A stretch of DNA of 17,699 bases from Petrotoga sp. UBA5851. Lineage in GTDB: Bacteria; Thermotogota; Thermotogae; Petrotogales; Petrotogaceae. The DNA lies in assembly GCA_002431635.1 (NCBI GenBank), contig DJGH01000076.1:1-17699 (forward strand), read 5' to 3'. A program made the translations under genes and the position numbers. The notes beneath the pieces are model-generated. The model made no database searches. It had not been told where the DNA came from and saw nothing but the letters and a program-made list of their open reading frames with translations. Position 1 is the first letter of the stretch. Each line of letters starts with the position of its first letter. This document shows positions 8,123 through 15,233 of this stretch, in pieces.

Positions 8123-9109
8123 TTATTTTGTTGTTTCGCGCGCTACAAACTCTGTAAAAAGAGATATTGTAGAAGGATGACGGTTTTTGTTGTTGAGAAG
8201 ATCGACAATCCTGTTAACGGCAACACTTCCCATTTCATATTTAAACACCTTTACTGTACTGAGCTTTGGAGTTACAACAGAAGAAAAGAAAATATCGTCA
8301 AAGCCAATTATCTGCACATCCTGCGGGACACTGACACCCTTGTTTTTTAAATGCTCAAGAATCATTATGGCGACAGGATCGTTTGAGGCAAAGATTACAT
8401 CAGGTTTTTTCTTCATAGCCATATCGGTTATATAGCTTATGTTCTGAGAAGTTTCATCACATTCAAGTGTTTCGGGGAGCAGTCCGTAATGTTCCATGGC
8501 CTGACAGTATCCTTCGTATCTGTTTTTAAAGCCAAAGAAATTCAGTGAACCGTGAATATGAAGAACCCGTTTATATCCTTTTTTGATAAATTTTTCCGTG
8601 GCATAGTACGCTCCATCAAAACCATTTGATATTACACAGTCAAGAAGTTTTCCGGGAATGTAATTGTCCACAAGAACTATAGGCAGGCCGGAGTTCTGAA
8701 TAGTATCTGTAAACGAATCACCGCCGATTATTATAAGCGCGTCGACGGTTTTCAGAAAATCGGCACCGGTCTTTTCAAAAGTATTGAACCGCAGATTTAA
8801 ACCGTTTTCTCCTGCGGAATCAGAGATACCTTTAAGCATGATAGAGTAGAAATTCTTAATACCATAATTATCCTTCTGAAGATTAAGAATATTTTCTATT
8901 CTTTCAGAAGTTAATACCCCGAGCTCATAGTTTCGTGTTTTTTTTGCCAGAGCCTTTGCAAACTGCGATGGAGTATAATCAAGTTCTTCTATAGCTTTCA
9001 TTACTTTTTGACGTGTATCTTCGGACACATTTGAAGTGTTGTTTAAAACTCTTGATACTGTTGCGGTGGATACTCCTGCGAGTTTTGCTACGTCTTCAAT
9101 GCGTGACAT
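8123..9109 (-). CDS. LacI-family transcriptional regulator of the glycan operons
   Basis: A 328-residue regulator with an N-terminal LacI helix-turn-helix: IEDVAKLAGVS, recognition helix STATVSRVLN at 14-23, and a hinge helix with Leu54 (FAKALAKK) at the position of the DNA-intercalating leucine. Residues from about 62 form a periplasmic-binding-protein-like sensor domain with VDALIIIGGD, GLPIVLVDN, PDVIFASNDPVA and VQIIGFDD, the usual LacI/GalR landmarks. It is the first gene of the reverse operon, 12 bases before the binding-protein gene, with ribosome-binding site AGAGGTGAG. A LacI-type operator 13 bases before its start indicates autoregulation. The inducer is probably the imported sugar or its breakdown product (inference). 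Confidence 0.93.
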   Translation of the reverse strand: MSRIEDVAKLAGVSTATVSRVLNNTSNVSEDTRQKVMKAIEELDYTPSQFAKALAKKTRNYELGVLTSERIENILNLQKDNYGIKNFYSIMLKGISDSAGENGLNLRFNTFEKTGADFLKTVDALIIIGGDSFTDTIQNSGLPIVLVDNYIPGKLLDCVISNGFDGAYYATEKFIKKGYKRVLHIHGSLNFFGFKNRYEGYCQAMEHYGLLPETLECDETSQNISYITDMAMKKKPDVIFASNDPVAIMILEHLKNKGVSVPQDVQIIGFDDIFFSSVVTPKLSTVKVFKYEMGSVAVNRIVDLLNNKNRHPSTISLFTEFVARETTK

Positions 9110-9121
9110 TTCTCACCTCTT

Positions 9122-9136
9122 TGTAAGCGCTTTCAT
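9122..9136. promoter_or_regulatory. LacI-type operator before the regulator-ABC-GH130 operon
   Basis: TGTAAGCGCTTTCAT is a near-perfect palindrome around the AGCGCT core, matching the TGWAANCGNTNWCA style bound by LacI/CcpA/PurR-type regulators. It lies just downstream of the predicted reverse-strand -10 box, where a bound repressor would block initiation. An identical 15-mer occurs at 9441-9455. Confidence 0.8.
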
Positions 9137-9144
9137 TCAAAACA

Positions 9145-9173
9145 ATAATACCATTTTTTTTTCTTTCTCAAAA
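9145..9173 (-). promoter_or_regulatory. Candidate promoter of the LacI-ABC-GH130 operon
   Basis: On the reverse strand, TTTTGA (9168-9173) and TATTAT (9145-9150) are separated by 17 bases. Transcription would start near 9138, so the operator at 9122-9136 would occupy roughly +2 to +16. Confidence 0.45.
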
Positions 9174-9400
9174 TACATACAAATGGTTGAAAAAAGCATA
9201 AAAATTATAAAAAAAGAATATAAATATGAATAATACCATTTAATAGCATATAATCAGTTTTAAAACCCAAAATGATTACTATGAGCAATAGAAAAAACTC
9301 ATTCATTACTTTCACATAAAGATTTTAACCAAAAAGAAGATAAGAAAAGAAATTATAGAATAATCAGTAATAGATGACTATAATAACTATAATACAGTGT
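9174..9400. other. AT-rich spacer between divergent promoters
   Basis: No gene, hairpin terminator or additional copy of the operator is seen. A TATAAT at 9388-9393 has no good -35 partner. The spacer is long enough for the two promoters to work independently. Confidence 0.5.
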
Positions 9401-9429
9401 TTGCAAAAAACATTAAAGTTTTATAGAAT
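9401..9429 (+). promoter_or_regulatory. Candidate promoter of the exported-protein operon
   Basis: TTGCAA (9401-9406) and TAGAAT (9424-9429) are separated by 17 bases. The predicted start near 9436 puts the operator at 9441-9455 at about +5 to +20, a repressive position mirroring the reverse operon. Confidence 0.45.
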
Positions 9430-9440
9430 AATATCACAAA

Positions 9441-9455
9441 TGTAAGCGCTTTCAT
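9441..9455. promoter_or_regulatory. LacI-type operator before the exported-protein operon
   Basis: TGTAAGCGCTTTCAT, identical over all 15 bases to the site at 9122-9136 and read in the same direction. It ends 29 bases before the start codon at 9485. The shared site ties the forward exported-protein genes to the same LacI regulator as the reverse ABC-GH130 genes. Confidence 0.8.
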
Positions 9456-9484
9456 AACAAAAAATATCAGGAGGCGAATAGGGG

Positions 9485-10840
9485 ATGAAGAAAAAGGTTT
9501 TGACAGGTATAGTTATTTTTGTATTAGTTCTTGCTGCTAATGTTCTTGGTGCGACAAAGGAGTTTATGGTTCAGACATCTTCACTGTCTGGAACGGATGT
9601 TCCTTATGTAATATCTTTTTCAAAGATGCTCGAAATGGTAGGAGATAATTTTGAAGCAAACTGGTACTCTATACGGGTATACGATGAGAGCAACAAGGAA
9701 TTGCCCTACCAGATAGAAGATATTGATATGAACAGAAAAATTTCGGCAGGGGACAGGCTTGCATTTATGTTCAGATCAAAAGCCAAAATAGTGGTTTCTG
9801 ATGATTCTGACATGGATCTTGGCGAGTATGCTCCGGTATTTAATATTGAGGAAAAAGACGGTGCATATATGGTTTCAACGGATAAGTTTACAGTAAAGGT
9901 TGACAACCATGCGCTTGTAAGTTTTATAAAATATGGGGCGAACGAAGGAACGCTTTTTAATGAACTTGGAATAGTAAGAGTTGCGGGATGGTCTATGAAT
10001 ACGTATTATACTGACGGTAAGCTTGGAAAGCATGAGGAAAACGTTTCCGCAAGCTTTGACGTGCAAAGCTTTAAAATTCTTCAGGCAGGTCCGGTATGTG
10101 TAACCGCTCAGGCACTTATGACAACGAAACTTTTTCCGGGGTATAACCAGGAGCTCACAGTACATATATTCAAAAACGGAGATGTCCTTACGGAAAATAG
10201 GTTCTTCTTCACAAATTATGTAAGTCTTATGAAACTTCAGTTAATGGCGACGGCACCAGTTACCAGTTATGATGAAGGAGCCGTTCATATTCTTCCGATG
10301 TTCAGAAAAATGATATGGACAGATCAGCTTAACTCTACTCCTTATGAGTACTGGCTTGAAAGAAATGCGGTAAAAATGGTTGACAATAAGCCGTATATAT
10401 CTTTTGCAGCCATAGATTCAGTTAAACCTTTCTGGTGGGGAGCAGCTTATATATTTTCAAGCATGGAAAGCTGGAGAGCTAATTTTTCTGAGAAGTATTC
10501 TATAGGAGCGGCTGAAATTTTGCCTGTAAAGCCTATGGTTTATGCGGATATGGAAAAGTTTATCAATGGCGATACCTGGGTATATGAGAGCAGAGAGTTC
10601 AGAGACGGAATATTCCGATGGATGCCTGATGAATTCAATGTTTATGAAAGCACTAAGGATGTATTCCTTCCATATTCGGATGAGAACGTAGGCAATCAGT
10701 GGATGGCCAAATTTAAGGCTAATGACGAGCTTACATATACAAGAATATATTCTATGTTTGATGCTAAAAATACAGAAGATGCAGTAAGATATCTGGAGAA
10801 CAGGACAAAAGATATTCAGGGAATCAAACTTTCAAAATAA
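9485..10840 (+). CDS. Exported protein of unknown family in a glycan-use locus
   Basis: A 451-residue protein with a signal peptide (about residues 1-22, ending near VLG-A). The N-terminal part has a beta-sandwich-like stretch, SIRVYDESNKELPYQIEDID, followed by ISAGDRLAFMF. This resembles the pattern of DUF4861 and exo-rhamnogalacturonan-lyase-like N-terminal domains, but I would not assign either. The middle contains MVSTDKFTVKVDNHALVSFIKY and LFNELGIVRVAGW, as in large beta-sandwich carbohydrate-active proteins; no catalytic motif is certain. The ribosome-binding site AGGAGG (9469-9474) lies 10 bases before the ATG. It is the first gene after the LacI operator and is followed by a hairpin and the 745-residue partner. 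Likely role: binding or degrading an extracellular glycan (inference from context). Confidence 0.85.
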   Translation: MKKKVLTGIVIFVLVLAANVLGATKEFMVQTSSLSGTDVPYVISFSKMLEMVGDNFEANWYSIRVYDESNKELPYQIEDIDMNRKISAGDRLAFMFRSKAKIVVSDDSDMDLGEYAPVFNIEEKDGAYMVSTDKFTVKVDNHALVSFIKYGANEGTLFNELGIVRVAGWSMNTYYTDGKLGKHEENVSASFDVQSFKILQAGPVCVTAQALMTTKLFPGYNQELTVHIFKNGDVLTENRFFFTNYVSLMKLQLMATAPVTSYDEGAVHILPMFRKMIWTDQLNSTPYEYWLERNAVKMVDNKPYISFAAIDSVKPFWWGAAYIFSSMESWRANFSEKYSIGAAEILPVKPMVYADMEKFINGDTWVYESREFRDGIFRWMPDEFNVYESTKDVFLPYSDENVGNQWMAKFKANDELTYTRIYSMFDAKNTEDAVRYLENRTKDIQGIKLSK

Positions 10841-10855
10841 TAGAAAATAAAAGAG

Positions 10856-10884
10856 TTAGGGCAAGTTTACAAGACTTGCCCTAA
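10856..10884 (+). promoter_or_regulatory. Intercistronic hairpin without a T-run
   Basis: A perfect 11-bp stem (TTAGGGCAAGT 10856-10866 with ACTTGCCCTAA 10874-10884) with a 7-base loop sits in the 62-base gap between the two exported-protein genes. No U-tract follows; instead the ribosome-binding site of the downstream gene starts 7 bases later. It is better explained as an mRNA stability or processing element, or a modulator of downstream translation, than as a full terminator. Confidence 0.6.
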
Positions 10885-10902
10885 ACTGTTAGAGGAGGAA
10901 GG

Positions 10903-13140
10903 ATGAAAAGATTTTTTTTAATCATGATTATAGGTATGGTTATGGGTATATCAGCTTTTTCAAAGATAGATATAAATCTTTCGCATCTGGAGTTTTTAAA
11001 AGACAGTTTCAATATAGAGGGCAAGTATTACACAGGCTATTGGATTTATGCCGATAAAACAGCTGGCTCATATAAACATGCGCCTGCGGTATCTGAAGGA
11101 GTCACCTGTGTTGATGATGTCGCAAGGGCTGTGGTTCTGTATACAGATTTATACAGACAGGAAAATAAACCACTTTATATGCAAAGAGCCCGGGAAGCAC
11201 TTGAGTTTGTTCTTGCTATGCAGGACAGCGATGGAGATTTTTATAATTTCATTGATGAAAACGGTACAATTAACCGTACCGGAATTACAAGTCGAAAGAG
11301 CAAAAGCTGGTGGGCAGCAAGAGCTTTCTGGTCAATTGCCAATGGTATGGATATTTTTAAAGGTACCGATAATCAATTTTACGATAAGCTTTCCATGGCT
11401 GCCAAAAGTTCTTGTGATGTTTTAAGAAGCGCTCTTGATAAAGGTTTTCTCATTAACGGATATACAGATGTAAGTTCAGTTTTTCTTCTAGGACTTGTGA
11501 AGTATTATCAGAATACTTCAGACGAAAAAACGCTTGAACTTGCACAGAGCATAGGAAAAGCTATAATCGACAAACAGTTGGATGAATCGGCATATAAAGG
11601 AGTATATAACGAATCGAACTCCGGGTTTGCATGGCATAGCTGGGGAAGCCGTCAGGCGCAGGCGCTCGCTGATCTGTATACGGTTTGCGGAAAAGAAGAG
11701 TATATTGCATCGGCAAAAAAATATGCTGATAATTGGCTGGAAGTACTTTTATCTCTGGGACCAGTTTATGAGGTGAAGGATTATTTTGCCCTCTATCCTC
11801 AGATTGCGTATGGAGCCGAAGCGGCGGTTTCTTCGTGTTCAAGTATTTTCCATGCGACCGGTGAGGAAAGATACGGCTATCTTGCAGCACTTTTTGCAGG
11901 GTTTTTCTTCAGAAACAATACTCTTTCCGTTCCTATGTACGGTAAAAACGGCGAAGGTTATGACGGTCTGCACTCTGTCTATATCAATTCTAATGCAGGT
12001 GCTGAGTCTACAATATCTGCACTTTTAACACTTATGCAGATTAAATCACTGGATGAAAAATTTCATAGGTTTATCAATGCCAAAGTAATAGGAGCGAGCA
12101 AAACTATTCTGATGGAAGCAGAAAAGTTCGATGCAGGCATATCTTCTTTTGATATAGATAACTCCGGAAATGTCCGACTTGCATCAAAAGAGAAGCTTGT
12201 CATTAAAAGTTCTGTACCTCTTGAGAAGGATGTATACGATGTTTATATGCTTGGTTCTGTTCAGGCATCGGATGTTGCGGTAAAAACGTACCTTGGAGAA
12301 AATATACAGGAAACTGTATTAAAAAGAGGTTCTGCAATATACCGTCTTGCACATGATATTTCCTATTCCTCTGGAAAGGTTACTCTTTCGTTTACACCTT
12401 CAAATGGGTATGTTTATGTTGATCAGATACTTTTTGTTCCACAGATGCATAGGTTTGTTATAGAACTAGATGGAGAGTTCTTTCTTTTCAGCGGCGGAAG
12501 AATGGTTAGTACAGATTACGTACTTTCAGCGCAAAGCAGTAAAGCGTATACCGATAAATTTACTGTAAAAACTTTTGAGAATAAAGGTCATATAAATGTC
12601 GATCTTTCGGAGGTTTTCAATAATGACGGCATAGTTGATTTTAAAAACCGGCGGGAAGGCAATTTTGATAATCCGGAAGGGGTATTTGGTGCTAAGTACT
12701 CACAGGAAGAGATTGAAAAGAAAAATGCAGAAGGTTATATACTCAGCGGAACTGTGCCGTTTTTTATTCAGACAACCACAAAGGATAATGTTGTATGTAC
12801 CGGACAGGAGCTTCTTTTTGAAAAACCTGTCTATGCAAAGTATATGTATATAGCCGGTTCTTGTGATCACGGAAGCTATGAATCAAAACTGACCGTACAG
12901 TATGAGGATAAAAACAGCTCGGAGTTTAATTTAAAGTTTTCAGACTGGTGCCAGGAACCAATATACGGTGAAAGTACTCTTTTGAATGGAATATACCGTT
13001 ATACGAGTCTTGGAATAAAAGAAAACATAAATCCAAAGATATTTATACAGAAGATAGAACTCTCTTCAAAAGGAACTGAACGGATATATCTGCCTAAAAG
13101 CCCTACCATGCATATTTTTGCCATAACCTTTTCTTATTAG
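10903..13140 (+). CDS. Exported multidomain protein: (alpha/alpha)-barrel-like domain plus two beta modules
   Basis: A 745-residue protein with a signal peptide (about 1-19). Residues about 25-390 are helical with regularly spaced aromatic helices, like an (alpha/alpha)6 toroid. Landmarks are GVTCVDDVARAVVLY (67-80), QDSDGDFYNF, SWWAARAFW (135-143) and HSWGSRQAQALADLY. The CVDDVARA element recalls the TDDNARA motif of helical domains found near GH130 genes in other bacteria (from memory, unverified). Residues about 403-515 (MEAEKFDAG to YVDQILFVP) look like a CBM6/35-type beta-sandwich. Residues about 520-745 (VDLSEVFNNDGI, GQELLFEKP, FSDWCQEP, MHIFAITFSY) match a beta-rich module seen at the C-terminus of bacterial glycosidases. 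A secreted glycosidase, lyase or glycan-binding role is likely; Asp71/Asp72 are candidate functional residues. The ribosome-binding site is GAGGAGG. Confidence 0.88.
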   Translation: MKRFFLIMIIGMVMGISAFSKIDINLSHLEFLKDSFNIEGKYYTGYWIYADKTAGSYKHAPAVSEGVTCVDDVARAVVLYTDLYRQENKPLYMQRAREALEFVLAMQDSDGDFYNFIDENGTINRTGITSRKSKSWWAARAFWSIANGMDIFKGTDNQFYDKLSMAAKSSCDVLRSALDKGFLINGYTDVSSVFLLGLVKYYQNTSDEKTLELAQSIGKAIIDKQLDESAYKGVYNESNSGFAWHSWGSRQAQALADLYTVCGKEEYIASAKKYADNWLEVLLSLGPVYEVKDYFALYPQIAYGAEAAVSSCSSIFHATGEERYGYLAALFAGFFFRNNTLSVPMYGKNGEGYDGLHSVYINSNAGAESTISALLTLMQIKSLDEKFHRFINAKVIGASKTILMEAEKFDAGISSFDIDNSGNVRLASKEKLVIKSSVPLEKDVYDVYMLGSVQASDVAVKTYLGENIQETVLKRGSAIYRLAHDISYSSGKVTLSFTPSNGYVYVDQILFVPQMHRFVIELDGEFFLFSGGRMVSTDYVLSAQSSKAYTDKFTVKTFENKGHINVDLSEVFNNDGIVDFKNRREGNFDNPEGVFGAKYSQEEIEKKNAEGYILSGTVPFFIQTTTKDNVVCTGQELLFEKPVYAKYMYIAGSCDHGSYESKLTVQYEDKNSSEFNLKFSDWCQEPIYGESTLLNGIYRYTSLGIKENINPKIFIQKIELSSKGTERIYLPKSPTMHIFAITFSY

Positions 13141-13165
13141 TGTCGTATAACAACAAATAATTATT

Positions 13166-13193
13166 GTTTGTCAATAAAAAATACTTGACAAAC
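13166..13193. promoter_or_regulatory. Perfect 9+9 inverted repeat over the -35 box: probable HTH operator
   Basis: GTTTGTCAA (13166-13174) and TTGACAAAC (13185-13193) are exact reverse complements, 19 bases apart from start to start (10-base gap), close to two helical turns. The right arm contains the TTGACA -35 box, so binding would block RNA polymerase. Because no other terminator follows the 745-residue gene, and the repeat is followed by a T-rich stretch (13198-13207), it could also act as that operon's terminator. Confidence 0.65.
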
Positions 13194-13214
13194 GATTATT
13201 TTTTATTGTATAAT
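13185..13214 (+). promoter_or_regulatory. Consensus promoter of the DUF2975-HTH pair
   Basis: TTGACA (13185-13190) and TATAAT (13209-13214) are both perfect sigma-70 boxes, with an 18-base spacer. The strength of the promoter and the inverted repeat on its -35 box suggest a strongly expressed, repressor-controlled unit. Confidence 0.85.
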
Positions 13215-13246
13215 AGTAAAGAAAATTAAAGGTATGGAGGTATACT

Positions 13247-13789
13247 ATGATAAACGAAAACTTTAAAAAGCTAAGTTCATTTCTGTCCGGTTTTTTCAGT
13301 GTATGTTTTTATATTTCGATAGCAGCGGCAGTTTTTCTTTTGGGGATGGGATTTTTCTGGATGAGTAAAGACAGATTCACCAACTTCAGGATTGATTATT
13401 ACGGTCTTTCATTTAATATAAACGAAATGGTGTTTTCAAAGGAGCTTTTCGCAAGTTATATTCTTGGAACGGCAGTACTTATTCTGACAATATTCTGGCT
13501 TAAAAAAATTTTTTCCAATATAAAAAAGGAAAAGATATTTGTCAAAGAGAACTTCTCACTTATGTCAAAGCTTTCTGTAAACATTATGATTATGTCTGTG
13601 ATTCAAGGAACGATAGATTTCTTCAACGGCAGAGTAATTGCAGAAAAGTTTATAAAAGAAGGCAGCGATTATTTTGTTAATTTCAGAATCAATATTAATC
13701 TTCTTATTCTGGCAGTAATAATTTTTGTTTTTGCTCAGATTCTTAAGATGGCAGCGGATATGAAAGAAGAAAATGACCTTACAATATAG
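13247..13789 (+). CDS. DUF2975 family membrane protein
   Basis: A 180-residue integral membrane protein with four predicted transmembrane helices (about 12-38, 66-86, 105-126 and 147-168) and short charged loops. The KKIFSNIKKEKIFVKEN segment between helices 2 and 3, followed by the small HTH gene 15 bases downstream, is the arrangement of DUF2975 proteins such as Bacillus YoaS with YozG. The molecular function of the family is not known to me. A plausible guess is that the membrane protein modulates the regulator. The ribosome-binding site is GGAGG (13236-13240). Confidence 0.85.
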   Translation: MINENFKKLSSFLSGFFSVCFYISIAAAVFLLGMGFFWMSKDRFTNFRIDYYGLSFNINEMVFSKELFASYILGTAVLILTIFWLKKIFSNIKKEKIFVKENFSLMSKLSVNIMIMSVIQGTIDFFNGRVIAEKFIKEGSDYFVNFRININLLILAVIIFVFAQILKMAADMKEENDLTI

Positions 13790-13804
13790 GACGGGGAGGA
13801 TATA

Positions 13805-14026
13805 ATGGCTATAGTAGTTAATCTTGATGTGGTTATGGCAAAAAAGAAAAAAAACTCCAAGGATCTTGCCGCGGCGCTTGATATTACCCAGGCAAATCTT
13901 TCCGTGCTTAAAACATCAAAAGCAAAAGCCATAAGATTTTCGACTCTGGAAGGAATATGCAGATTTCTTGACTGTCAGCCTGGAGATATACTTGAGTATG
14001 TTCCGGAAAAACCAAGCGATCAATGA
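13805..14026 (+). CDS. YozG-like small helix-turn-helix regulator
   Basis: A 73-residue protein that is essentially one Cro/C1-type helix-turn-helix. KDLAAALDITQANLSVLKTS (19-38) contains the two helices, and AIRFSTLEGICRFLDCQPGD is the conserved C-terminal part of the HTH_26/YozG group. Family members average about 70-85 residues, so it is complete. The ribosome-binding site GGGGAGG lies in the 15-base gap after the DUF2975 gene. It is the best candidate to bind the inverted repeat at 13166-13193 and repress its own operon. Its stop overlaps the convergent small gene on the reverse strand by 7 bases. Confidence 0.9.
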   Translation: MAIVVNLDVVMAKKKKNSKDLAAALDITQANLSVLKTSKAKAIRFSTLEGICRFLDCQPGDILEYVPEKPSDQ

Positions 14027-14244
14027 TTTTCGTTTCCATGCTTAAAATTTCCTGTTATTTTAGCCATTATAAGCTGTTGTTCTGAAGGAGATGCAGCGGA
14101 GATATCACAAAGAAACTTTTGTGCCTGTTCTCCCTTAAGTATTCTGGCTTCTTTATTCTTGAAGTAGATAAAAACCTTCATATCCTTTGTGTTTCTGAAT
14201 GAAAAAACATTGCCTTGAAGAAACTCTTCTTTGCTTTTGCCCAT
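14020..14244 (-). CDS. Small uncharacterised protein
   Basis: A 74-residue protein with no signal peptide or membrane helix. The text is balanced and protein-like: DMKVFIYFKNKEARILKGEQ in the middle and EQQLIMAKITGNFKHGNE at the C-terminus. The latter resembles a conserved tail I associate with short uncharacterised proteins of Firmicutes and Fusobacteria (from memory). The ribosome-binding site (GAAGAGG) is about 10 bases upstream, a little far. Its end overlaps the convergent HTH gene by 7 bases, and it lies divergent to the DUF2785 gene, sharing an AT-rich 95-base promoter region. No function can be assigned. Confidence 0.65.
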   Translation of the reverse strand: MGKSKEEFLQGNVFSFRNTKDMKVFIYFKNKEARILKGEQAQKFLCDISAASPSEQQLIMAKITGNFKHGNENH

Positions 14245-14268
14245 TTTTAGTGCCTCTTCTTTATAGTA

Positions 14269-14296
14269 TTTATCAAATATATGATATTATTATAAT
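14269..14296 (+). promoter_or_regulatory. Candidate promoter of the DUF2785 gene
   Basis: A perfect TATAAT (14291-14296) lies about 44 bases before the start codon; the best -35 match is only TTTATC (14269-14274, 16-base spacer). The same AT-rich stretch reads TATAAT on the reverse strand (14287-14292), so it could also serve the small reverse gene. Confidence 0.4.
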
Positions 14297-14339
14297 ACAA
14301 TATGAGTACATTTACTATTGAGAAAAGGGGGAAAAACCA

Positions 14340-15158
14340 ATGGATACCATTCTTCAGCTTAAAAATATAAAGGAAAACAACTTTAAGCCGTTTGAAAATA
14401 CTGATATCGATGACCTTACACTGTTTATGCTCAGAGAAATAGGGAATCTTGACCCTTACCTGCGCGATACACTGATAAATGACGTATTTTCAATGTTTAT
14501 AGAAAACGGAGTTTATCAGGACAGGAAGCTTGAGGAGATTCTTAATGTTCTTCTTGATCAGGAGCATCTGTTTTTTAACATAGGACATGAAGACGACAGT
14601 TCTGTGTTCAAACGTTCGTTTTCCATGCTTATAATAGCCGAGATACTCCGAGTTAATACAAAAAACAACTTCCTTTCGCAGGAAGTATTGAAAATCGTTC
14701 AGCAGGATTTCATATCGTACTATAATATGGAAAGAGATTTGAGAGGATATGTAAAAGATGCCGGATGGGCTCATTCCATGGCACATGCTGCCGACTGTTT
14801 AAAGATGATTGTGCATAGTCCTTATGTAGAAAAAGATTTTGTCAACTCTGCGCTTAAGGGTATAACCACAAAGTTCTGCATCCATAACTATGTATATATA
14901 AATGAAGAAGATGAAAGAACGGTAAGTGCTGTAGTTGCCATGTACCAGAACGGACACGTGTCCGATCAGGAGCTAATTGACTGGTTGAATGATTTTGAAA
15001 AGGCAATGTGCATAACAGCCTTTCCTCAAAGACATTATCTTCTTACAAACGTTAAAGGGCTGTTAAGGTCAATGTACTTCAGATTTTCAAAGTATAGTAT
15101 TTCTCCTGAGGTTATGGAGTCGATACGGCAGGTGCTTATAAAAAATTCAAGATTTTAA
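14340..15158 (+). CDS. DUF2785 family protein
   Basis: A 272-residue, mostly alpha-helical soluble protein with no signal peptide. The conserved centre ERDLRGYVKDAGWAHSMAHA (about 136-155), followed by ADCLKM, is the diagnostic DUF2785 motif; its Asp, His and His residues suggest a metal-binding or catalytic site, though none is established to my knowledge. The ribosome-binding site AAAAGGGGG (14323-14331) lies 8 bases before the ATG. It is a single-gene transcript ending at the hairpin at 15164-15193. Its function is unknown and the neighbours give no clear hint. Confidence 0.85.
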   Translation: MDTILQLKNIKENNFKPFENTDIDDLTLFMLREIGNLDPYLRDTLINDVFSMFIENGVYQDRKLEEILNVLLDQEHLFFNIGHEDDSSVFKRSFSMLIIAEILRVNTKNNFLSQEVLKIVQQDFISYYNMERDLRGYVKDAGWAHSMAHAADCLKMIVHSPYVEKDFVNSALKGITTKFCIHNYVYINEEDERTVSAVVAMYQNGHVSDQELIDWLNDFEKAMCITAFPQRHYLLTNVKGLLRSMYFRFSKYSISPEVMESIRQVLIKNSRF

Positions 15159-15163
15159 AGATC

Positions 15164-15193
15164 AAGTCCCTTGATATTTTTCAAGGGACTTTT
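15164..15193 (+). terminator. Rho-independent terminator after the DUF2785 gene
   Basis: A perfect 11-bp stem AAGTCCCTTGA (15164-15174)/TCAAGGGACTT (15181-15191) with a 6-base loop and a short TTTT run at its end, beginning 6 bases after the stop codon. It may also help end the convergent FGE/PEGA gene. Confidence 0.85.
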
Positions 15194-15233
15194 GTATTGA
15201 AACTAAAAGCAGCTTAAAACATAATTGAAGTTA

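Noticed and set aside
9122..9455. CcpA catabolite (cre) sites instead of local LacI operators
   Set aside because: The motif is compatible with cre, and CcpA cannot be fully excluded, but two identical sites flanking a LacI-family gene and absent elsewhere in the window are better explained by the local regulator.
10856..10884. Terminator splitting the two exported-protein genes into separate operons
   Set aside because: No T-run follows the stem and no promoter is visible in the remaining few bases before the next gene.
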